A stretch of 6,162 nucleotides of DNA from an uncultured Clostridia bacterium. GTDB taxonomy: Bacteria; Bacillota; Clostridia; TANB77; CAG-508. The translations under genes and the position numbers were made by a program. The DNA lies in contig CALXJL010000080.1 of the NCBI GenBank assembly GCA_944388615.1, forward strand, positions 1 to 6,162, written 5' to 3'. Numbering within the stretch: the first letter of the stretch is position 1; every line of letters starts with the position of its first letter. A model generated the notes under the pieces. The model ran no database searches. It was not told where the DNA came from and worked only from the letters and a program-made list of their open reading frames with translations. Shown piece by piece: positions 1-5,538 of this stretch.

Positions 1-1
1 A

Positions 2-379
2 ATCTACGTCTCCTAGTATAAACTTTGTTGTTGTATTATCTGCCACCACATGTCCTTCTACTATTTTTATACATATACTATCTGTTGTTGTCCCTGCTGC
101 CGCTGTTATTTTTACTTGTCCTGCTTTCCTTAAAGTTACTTTTCCATTTGTATCTACTGTTGCTACATCTGTATTGTCACTTTCCCATGTTACATTTGAA
201 GCTGTTGGATTATATGTTTTTAATTGTAGGCTCTCACCACATGCCAATGATATCTCATTATAGTAATCTCTTTGATTTTTTTGTAAAATTATTCCCCCAT
301 CTGTTGAAGTAATATTTCCATCTTCATTTACATCTGCCCTTTTAAACATTGCAGAATCTGTTGCTATTGGTCCTTCTCC
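2..379 (-). CDS. Frameshifted continuation of the BspA-like protein: second dockerin repeat, Big2 domain, start of another dockerin (partial at left edge)
   Basis: This stretch is open to the window edge in a different frame from the upstream ORF and continues its protein logically. It begins GEGPIATDS, directly after the first calcium loop, and reaches a second dockerin loop at about 334-299, where ADVNEDG...STD has D, N, D and D at loop positions 1, 3, 5 and 12. A Big2-like Ig domain follows (about 256-50), with typical NVTWESDNTDVATVD and GKVTL segments ending in ICIKIVE. Last comes ADNTTTKFILGDVD, a new dockerin start that resembles the ADNTAAKDILGDVN of the first. There is no ribosome binding site of its own, and the first in-frame ATG (349) lies inside the dockerin, so an independent gene is unlikely. 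I infer one protein of about 560 residues or more, broken by one extra base near 380. A sequencing error, a real mutation or recoding would all fit. Confidence 0.75.
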
Positions 380-1655
380 TCCGAGTCACTTCATATGCCA
401 GTACCATATTTGCATCATATGTTGTTATAAATCCATCTCCATTTACATCTCCTAGGATATCTTTTGCTGCTGTATTATCTGCATATATCATTATATTTTT
501 TTGAGTTGTTCCTCCAAAATCATCATTTTCTATTGCATCTATTAACTCTATTGTACCTCTATTGTATACTACCCTTCCTTCCGTCTCATTTCCATTTAGT
601 TTTAGGTGGTTATTATCATAGTATATTGCTGCTGGTACATAAATTACAGCTCCAGATTTTCCACAGTTTGTTACAAAACTCTCATTATCTTCTGGTATAT
701 TTATAAATGCAGGTCCTAGATTTAGACTTGTCATTGAGTTATATCCACAACCTTGGAACATAAATCTTACATCCGTTACTTTACTTGTATCAAATTTATT
801 TCCTAAATCCAAACTTGTCAATAAATCATATCCACATTGCCAAAACATCTGAGACATATTTAATACATTACTTGTATTGAATTTATCTCCTAAATTTAAA
901 CTTGTCATTTTCTCATGACCACACCTAGAAAACATATAAGACATATCCGTTACATTTCTTGTATCAAATTTTTCTCCTAAATCTAATTCTGTCATCTCTC
1001 TATATCCACAATCTGAAAACATATAAGACATATCTGTTACATTACTTGTGTCAAAGTTATTACGTAAATTTAAACTTGTCATTGAGTAATATCCAAAATT
1101 ATCAAACATATGTGACATATTTGTTACATCACTTGTATTAAGTAAGTCTATATTTGTTATAACTTGTGTTGCTTGGCAAAGAGAACCATAACCTATATAA
1201 GCAAATAAATAACTTGAATCTGGATTTGCATATATTTCCTCATCACTTGCTATATATATCGTATATGATTGTGATGAGCCACTTGGAGTAGCCATATACC
1301 ATGCCTGTATAGAATTATCTCCTTTTTCAGATACGTCATATGGTCCTGTTGTTGCTCCTGATACACTAGATTTACTATCTATAAATGTTACATTTTCTAT
1401 ATCTCTTCTCGCTATTCCTTCTATCCCTAAAAATGTACTTGTGCTTGTAGTTTCATTAGCTGTGCTCTTCAAGTAATTTTTAGTATCAGCCTGTGTTTCG
1501 ACTCCTTCTTCTGCTTTATATTCACTTGATTCTCCCATTTGGCTAAATACCTTATTTCTTATTTCAGCATTCGAAACAACAATTGAAACGCTAATTATTC
1601 CAATCATTAAAATCAACCCTATAATTCCAAATATAAAAATCTTTTTGTGTTTCAT
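342..1655 (-). CDS. Secreted BspA/DUF285-family repeat surface protein with C-terminal dockerin (frame broken near its 3' end)
   Basis: Probable surface adhesin-like protein; its ligand cannot be told. A signal peptide or membrane segment covers residues 6-28, with a possible signal peptidase site after SNA (28-30). Residues 84-155 match the N-terminal region usual in DUF285 proteins (VTFIDS, YDVSEKGDNSIQAWY, YIASDEEIYANPDSSYLF). Five 29-residue DUF285-type leucine-rich repeats fill 172-316, each with an MSxMF-like core. A linker leads to a dockerin calcium loop at 403-414 (D403, N405, D407, D414). After YEVT the frame reads four Arg codons and a tail without homology sense, then stops at 342, while the dockerin plainly continues in another frame. 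The start has a strong GGAGGAA site 5 bases upstream. The gene begins 36 bases after the protease gene with no visible terminator, so the two are probably co-transcribed. There is no sortase signal in this frame; attachment would be through the dockerin. Confidence 0.85.
   Translation of the reverse strand: MKHKKIFIFGIIGLILMIGIISVSIVVSNAEIRNKVFSQMGESSEYKAEEGVETQADTKNYLKSTANETTSTSTFLGIEGIARRDIENVTFIDSKSSVSGATTGPYDVSEKGDNSIQAWYMATPSGSSQSYTIYIASDEEIYANPDSSYLFAYIGYGSLCQATQVITNIDLLNTSDVTNMSHMFDNFGYYSMTSLNLRNNFDTSNVTDMSYMFSDCGYREMTELDLGEKFDTRNVTDMSYMFSRCGHEKMTSLNLGDKFNTSNVLNMSQMFWQCGYDLLTSLDLGNKFDTSKVTDVRFMFQGCGYNSMTSLNLGPAFINIPEDNESFVTNCGKSGAVIYVPAAIYYDNNHLKLNGNETEGRVVYNRGTIELIDAIENDDFGGTTQKNIMIYADNTAAKDILGDVNGDGFITTYDANMVLAYEVTRRRRTNSNRFCNV
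708..1142 (-). repeat. Five tandem 87-bp units encoding 29-residue DUF285 repeats
   Basis: The conserved plus-strand segment starting cttgt recurs at 784, 871, 958, 1045 and 1132, exactly 87 bases apart each time. Each unit encodes a copy of F-D-T-S-N-V-T-D-M-S-Y-M-F followed by xxCGYxxMTxLxLGxK. The first unit (residues 172-200) and the last (288-316) are the most diverged. Four of the five units carry a Cys in the CG(Y/H) step; the first has Phe there. Confidence 0.9.
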
Positions 1656-1691
1656 AATACTTCCTCCATCTCTTTTTTGTTTTTGTTATTT

Positions 1692-2312
1692 TTATGTCCA
1701 TAATTTATTTTCAAAATTATATTCTATTAATCTTGCTATATCAAATATATCTGGTATGCCATCTGTTCTTCCGTGGTTCTCAATACACCAACCTGCTATT
1801 TTTTTTGCATCTGTCCATTCTTTACTATCATCTTTTTCAAAGTATAATTCTATCTCCAATGTTATATCAAATATATTTACTATTCCATCTCCATTTATAT
1901 CTCCCTTAATTACTGTGTAATATGTAGTTACATTATCTCCACTTTGATTTAATATATCTACTTTTCCTCCTGTTGCTATTAATTCTTGTCCTGTTATTTT
2001 TTCTCCTTTTACATTATACACTTCTCTTTTATAATTTGTATTTGGAAAATTTTTTTCTTGTAAGAAATTCTCTACTGTTATTCCTTCTTTAATTATATTG
2101 TCACCCTCTATTTTTAATTGCTCACTTAATATAACATATTTTTTATTATTAAAATCTGTTATCTCTATTCCTATTATATCATCTGGTAGTTTCCATTGTG
2201 CATGTAATGTGCTATCCTCAGATAAATCGTATATTGTTGTTTCTGTTATTTCTTGTTCATTTTCATTATACCAACCATAAAAAATATATCCCTGTTTCGT
2301 TGGTATTGGTAG
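1692..2312 (-). repeat. Duplicated C-terminal cassette, copy 1 (InlB repeat end, linker, dockerin)
   Basis: The last 206 codons of the protease gene align along their length with the 207 codons of the partial gene at 5539-6162. Shared segments include GITV(E/D)NFLQEKNFPNT, ITGQEL, DILNQSG, YY.VIKGD, EWTDAK/QWTDAK and RLIEY. The DNA over about 1909-2096 is strikingly similar to 5750-5937, which points to a fairly recent duplication or gene conversion rather than ancient module sharing. Confidence 0.85.
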
Positions 2313-4238
2313 TTCTCCATATATTTCTCCACCTATTACACTTTTTGTATTAGCTACTCCAGATTCTAATTTTCCTCCATTTGTATTAAAAGTGACTGTG
2401 TAATTATCTACTGAAACAAAATTAATATTATTATTTTGAGCATATTTATGTATTTTCGTTCCTGTATATCCTTTTATTGTCATAGTATTATTAGACCATA
2501 GGAGCACATAATCTCCTATATTTTCTACTGTTGGTGGTATATATATTTCACCTAAACCAGATCTACAAAATGCCCATTCTTCTATAGTAACTAATTTACT
2601 ATCTGGTGGAATCTTCACACTTATTAAATTCTTACATTCATAAAAAGCGACACGTCCTATTGCTGTTACAGTACTAGGTAATACTATCTCTTCAATATAA
2701 TCATTATAACAAAAAGCCCATCCTCCTATTTCTGTTACTGTATATCCATCTATTTGACTAGGAATAACTAATTCATATGTATCATCTAAGTTATCTTCCC
2801 AATTCCTAGAACAACTATTTATAGTTATTGTCTTTCCATCATTGTTTACAGTATATCCAAATTTACCTATTGCAAATTTATTATCTATTATAGTTGCATC
2901 TCCATTCCTAAAACCATAAATAATCGATTTAACATCTTTTCCAGAATATTCAGACCATTTTTTTATAAATGCTATAAATTGATTTCCAGGTCCTCCTGGA
3001 TTACCTACCTTTTCATCATTAAAATACGCAAGTGTTTGCGCTAACGAATTAAATCCTAGTTCTTTTTCATATTCATCTAGTTTTAAGATTGTTTTAAATA
3101 ATAAATATGTTAATCCATCTCCTGAATAATTAGAGTTTATAAATTCTTGATATCCACCATTATAACAATAATCTATAAGTTCATCTCCTTGCCTTATTTC
3201 TCCTTGTCCATTTATAGCTAAACCGGAAACTCTTAAATTTAATCTATAATCTGATAATAATCCCAATGTAGTTCCCCAAAATTCTCCATCGTAATTTATA
3301 TTGTCAACTGTATGTTGATGACCCATTTCGTGTGTTATGAAAAATGGTGTATCTGCATTTTCTTCCCATATTTCTACAGAACTCCTATTCCATTGTATTT
3401 CGACTCTACCAGATAATACGTAGGCTATCCATGGCTGATAATTTGTCGCAATTATATTTACATTTCCATTATCCACTTGTTTGCTTGTTAGCATTCTCAT
3501 ATCTTCTCTAATATCTAATAATGTGCTAAGCCATAACTCCATTGTTTCTTCATTATATAAATATTTTATAGTATCACTTTTCCAAAAAACTACTTTTCCT
3601 GTTTTATTATCCCAGTTAGTATATGTATAAACTTTAAACTCATTATTATCTTGTGCTTTCATAATTTCCATCTGATCAAAAGTGACATCTGCCTTTGAAT
3701 CTTTTAATCCAAACTTTACTTTAATTGTCCCATCTTTTTCACTTATTGCTACAATTGTTATTTTTATCCATGTTGATGATGTAGTTTGATTTATTACTTC
3801 ACTAGTTGAAAATGAATTATTCCAATCTGCTATGAATGCACCTCCATCATATTGTTGCTTATCAATACTATCTATTTTTACATATGTAGAAATAGAATAC
3901 ATTTCTTGTGACTCTAACCCTTGATATCTATAATAAAAACTAGCATCATTGCACGATGAATTTATTGTGTTTATATTTACACCAGTATTTTCTTCCTCTT
4001 TTCCAGTATACTCAAATGTAACATACTCACTATTCTCTGTGCCTCTCGTATATATAGGTGTTTCATTAGCTGATAATAACATAGATAATTTTTCTTCTGG
4101 CTCAAATAATGCTTTTACTTGCATAGTTGAATATTGCTTATTAAATTCTTGTATTTTATTATTACTTATAATAATTATTGTAAATGTAATAATCATAAGT
4201 ATTATTACTATATTAATATAGCTAATATATTTCTTCAT
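1692..4238 (-). CDS. Secreted M60-like zinc metalloprotease (candidate mucinase) with CBM-like, BspA LRR, InlB repeat and dockerin modules
   Basis: 848 residues. A membrane segment or signal anchor lies at 7-25. Residues about 85-195 look like a beta-sandwich carbohydrate-binding module of CBM4/9 type (FYYRYQG, MYSISTYVKIDS, WIKITIVA, VTFDQMEI). The protease region is about 205-445, with the zinc motif HEMGH at 303-307 and a Glu at 319, giving HExxH plus E after 11 residues. The following GEFWGTTLGLLSDY resembles the GE...N...LY helix of the M60/enhancin family, whose members cleave mucins and glycoproteins. BspA-type LRR_5 repeats span 460-606, an InlB B-repeat 612-673 (VTFNTNGG, GYIFYGWY, LHAQW), a linker module about 690-775 and a dockerin 779-848. 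Dockerin loop 1 is canonical (D780, N782, D784, D791); loop 2 is degenerate (H822, R824, D826, D833). AGGAGA lies 6-7 bases before the ATG. The M60 assignment is by motif only; another gluzincin family is possible. Confidence 0.85.
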   Translation of the reverse strand: MKKYISYINIVIILMIITFTIIIISNNKIQEFNKQYSTMQVKALFEPEEKLSMLLSANETPIYTRGTENSEYVTFEYTGKEEENTGVNINTINSSCNDASFYYRYQGLESQEMYSISTYVKIDSIDKQQYDGGAFIADWNNSFSTSEVINQTTSSTWIKITIVAISEKDGTIKVKFGLKDSKADVTFDQMEIMKAQDNNEFKVYTYTNWDNKTGKVVFWKSDTIKYLYNEETMELWLSTLLDIREDMRMLTSKQVDNGNVNIIATNYQPWIAYVLSGRVEIQWNRSSVEIWEENADTPFFITHEMGHQHTVDNINYDGEFWGTTLGLLSDYRLNLRVSGLAINGQGEIRQGDELIDYCYNGGYQEFINSNYSGDGLTYLLFKTILKLDEYEKELGFNSLAQTLAYFNDEKVGNPGGPGNQFIAFIKKWSEYSGKDVKSIIYGFRNGDATIIDNKFAIGKFGYTVNNDGKTITINSCSRNWEDNLDDTYELVIPSQIDGYTVTEIGGWAFCYNDYIEEIVLPSTVTAIGRVAFYECKNLISVKIPPDSKLVTIEEWAFCRSGLGEIYIPPTVENIGDYVLLWSNNTMTIKGYTGTKIHKYAQNNNINFVSVDNYTVTFNTNGGKLESGVANTKSVIGGEIYGELPIPTKQGYIFYGWYNENEQEITETTIYDLSEDSTLHAQWKLPDDIIGIEITDFNNKKYVILSEQLKIEGDNIIKEGITVENFLQEKNFPNTNYKREVYNVKGEKITGQELIATGGKVDILNQSGDNVTTYYTVIKGDINGDGIVNIFDITLEIELYFEKDDSKEWTDAKKIAGWCIENHGRTDGIPDIFDIARLIEYNFENKLWT

Positions 4239-4284
4239 TTTTCATCTCCTATCATAGCTTATATTATATTTTTTCTTATATTAT

Positions 4285-4314
4285 ATTATAATAAATACTA
4301 TATATTTATAGCAA
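4285..4314 (-). promoter_or_regulatory. Candidate sigma-A type promoter for the metalloprotease gene
   Basis: On the minus strand TTGCTA (4314-4309) is followed after 18 bases by a perfect TATAAT (4290-4285). Transcription would start near 4278, leaving a leader of about 40 bases before the ATG at 4238. The placement after a terminator supports it. The region is so AT-rich that TATAAT-like strings arise easily, and other -10 choices overlap (a second TATAAT-like string follows within a few bases). Confidence 0.45.
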
Positions 4315-4359
4315 TAGCATATATTTGAGGCATCTTTTTAGTGTCTACGGTTAGTCATA

Positions 4360-4387
4360 TTCACAGTTTTTTTACATTTTAGTTACA
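4360..4387 (+). promoter_or_regulatory. Three 11-bp-phased TTNACA-like boxes, possible response-regulator site
   Basis: TTCACA (4360-4365), TTTACA (4371-4376) and GTTACA (4382-4387) start exactly 11 bases apart, one helical turn. The last two are part of a perfect 9-base direct repeat, TTACATTTT. Direct repeats of TT(T/A)ACA at 11-bp spacing are the known pattern bound by PhoP/PhoB-type OmpR-family regulators in Gram-positive bacteria. The boxes sit about 46-75 bases upstream of the candidate -35 of the protease gene but on the opposite strand. The regulator is not in the window, and chance in an AT-rich gap is a real alternative. Confidence 0.3.
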
Positions 4388-4496
4388 TTTTTGCTCTTTT
4401 TCATTGTGGTTAACTTGTTTTGCTTAGGGAATAATGGGTTCTAGCATATTTTTTTTGCTTTTAACTGTATTGAAAAAACTTTATTTTGCTGTACAC

Positions 4497-4532
4497 AAAA
4501 AGAGTGTTCAGCCTTTATTATGAACACTCTTT
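4497..4532 (-). terminator. Intrinsic terminator of the cohesin-like gene
   Basis: A perfect 12-bp inverted repeat (4521-4532 pairs with 4499-4510) with a 10-base loop is followed on the minus strand by five T residues (4501-4497). It begins 16 bases after the stop codon at 4549. It separates the cohesin-like transcript from the protease and BspA-like pair. Confidence 0.88.
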
Positions 4533-4548
4533 CAGATTAATTATTATC

Positions 4549-5484
4549 TTATTTTATTCTTTTGTATCTCACTAATACTACAATACCAGTTACTAGTAAT
4601 GCTATACCTATTAAAATTATTACTATATTTTCTCCTGCTTGTGGTATAGGTTTATTAGCTGTTGTTGAATCATCTTTTTGTCCAGTTGTACTACTTTGTT
4701 GATTATTATTTCCATTATTATTTCCATTATTATTTCCATTATCGTCACTATTATTTTCCTTTGGGTTCACTGTTACTGGAATTTCTTTTGAAACTTTTCC
4801 ATCTTTTGTTGTTACTATTATGGTAGTAGTTCCTGTTCCTACTGCTGTTATTTTTCCATCTTCAACTGTTACTATACTTGTATCCTTACTTTTCCATGTT
4901 ACTTCTTGGCTTGCTCCACTTGGACTTACAGTTGCTGTTATTGTTTTGGTATCTCCTTGTGTTATTATAACACTACTTGGAGCTACTGTTATTTCTGTTG
5001 GAGCTACTTCTTCTGGTTCTTTTTCTCCTACTGTTATGGTTATACTTTCTTCCATTCTATTTCTTTCATCACTATTTCTTCCTACTATATCTCCTGTTAC
5101 ATTTATTGTAATTTTATCACCTACCTTAGCTGTATCTGATAGTGTATATTTTATTGTTGCTATTTTACTTCCTATTGGATGTATAGTTGGATCAGCTGTT
5201 ACCTGTATTAACCAAAATCTACTTGCATCTCCTTCTCCATTTTGAACCTTATTTGTTAACAATTTGTTTGCAATTCCATCTCCTGTTTCGCTTACACGTA
5301 TATCATATGCAATACTTTGCACACTAAGATTAACATATAATTCAAAAGTCTCTCCCGGAGCCACCGTTTGCTTACTTACACTCAATGTAGCTCCTGCTGC
5401 TTTTACTACATTAAAATTTACTGATACAAAGAATATTAATATAACTAGTATTATCGTAAATATTATATGTTGTCTATTCTTCAT
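4549..5484 (-). CDS. Sortase-anchored cell-wall protein with cohesin-like and Big2 domains
   Basis: Likely surface receptor for dockerin-bearing proteins. From the start at 5484 it has 311 residues: a signal peptide (about 1-30, hydrophobic core then VVKAA), a cohesin-like beta-sandwich at about 32-152 (TLSVSKQTVAPGETFELYVNLS; GSKIATIKYTLSD; KVGDKITINVTGDIVGRNSD), a Big2 Ig-like domain at about 162-240 (SVIITQGDTKTITATVSP, VTWKSKDTSIVTV), an Asn-rich spacer 243-279, and a wall-sorting tail: IPQAG (280-284) plus Glu, a hydrophobic helix to about 305 and RYKRIK. IPQAG departs from LPXTG but has the right architecture. The cohesin domain is shorter and lacks an obvious YDPxVL strand, so other cohesin-like or carbohydrate-binding sandwiches are possible. 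An upstream ATG at 5502 would add six residues but has a weaker ribosome site. It follows the partial dockerin gene by about 54 bases with no visible terminator, so they probably share a transcript. Confidence 0.85.
   Translation of the reverse strand: MKNRQHIIFTIILVILIFFVSVNFNVVKAAGATLSVSKQTVAPGETFELYVNLSVQSIAYDIRVSETGDGIANKLLTNKVQNGEGDASRFWLIQVTADPTIHPIGSKIATIKYTLSDTAKVGDKITINVTGDIVGRNSDERNRMEESITITVGEKEPEEVAPTEITVAPSSVIITQGDTKTITATVSPSGASQEVTWKSKDTSIVTVEDGKITAVGTGTTTIIVTTKDGKVSKEIPVTVNPKENNSDDNGNNNGNNNGNNNQQSSTTGQKDDSTTANKPIPQAGENIVIILIGIALLVTGIVVLVRYKRIK
4702..4737 (-). repeat. Three perfect 12-bp tandem repeats encoding GNNN
   Basis: The unit attattatttcc occurs three times without mismatch in the Asn-rich spacer of the wall-anchored protein. 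In-frame gain or loss of a unit would change the length of the wall-spanning spacer by four residues without breaking the frame. Confidence 0.9.
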
Positions 5485-5493
5485 TCTCACCAT

Positions 5494-5499
5494 TCCTTT
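5494..5499 (-). promoter_or_regulatory. Ribosome binding site that favours the start at 5484
   Basis: AAAGGA (5499-5494) lies 9 bases before the ATG at 5484 and is the best Shine-Dalgarno match near this gene start. It falls just inside the longer reading frame from the ATG at 5502, whose own upstream sequence shows only a weak GGTAATG. The product from 5484 (MKNRQHIIF...) also makes a typical signal peptide start. Confidence 0.55.
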
Positions 5500-5538
5500 C
5501 ATTTTTCATTACCATGAATTTATAGGACTTTTAAAATA

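Larger units (their letters stand above)
4239..4548. other. Intergenic region between the cohesin-like and protease genes
   Basis: No coding region is supported on either strand here; the short plus-strand ORF ending at 4328 is mostly antisense to the protease gene and AT-rich. Going in the direction of transcription, the region holds the terminator of the cohesin-like gene, an unexplained stretch of about 100 bases, a set of phased TTNACA-like boxes, a candidate promoter and the ribosome binding site (AGGAGA, 4250-4245) of the protease gene. I saw no riboswitch or RNA gene. Confidence 0.7.

Noticed and set aside
2..349. Separate downstream gene starting at the ATG at 349
   Set aside because: That Met lies in the middle of a dockerin, has no signal peptide and no ribosome site, and the preceding codons in the same frame continue the dockerin back to the break at about 380.
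708..1142. Regular 87-bp spacing as a possible CRISPR array
   Set aside because: The whole unit is coding and conserved at protein level as a DUF285 repeat; there are no unique spacers between short identical repeats.
25..1920. Several plus-strand ORFs rich in Leu, Tyr and Phe
   Set aside because: They are antisense shadows of the BspA-like and protease genes and have no recognisable domain or start signal.
4134..4328. Small plus-strand ORF reaching into the intergenic gap
   Set aside because: Most of it is antisense to the protease signal segment, the rest is AT-rich sequence overlapping the candidate promoter, and the Ile/Tyr-rich product resembles nothing.
4321..4440. Possible insertion-sequence remnant or riboswitch before the protease gene
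   Set aside because: I found no inverted terminal repeats, no transposase reading frame and no stable set of helices, only the short direct repeats listed.
4820..5245. Plus-strand ORF of 141 codons opposite the wall-anchored gene
   Set aside because: It is the mirror of a well-supported gene with signal peptide, Big2 domain and sortase tail; its hydrophobic product reflects the antisense of Thr/Val/Glu-rich codons, and no good ribosome site was seen.
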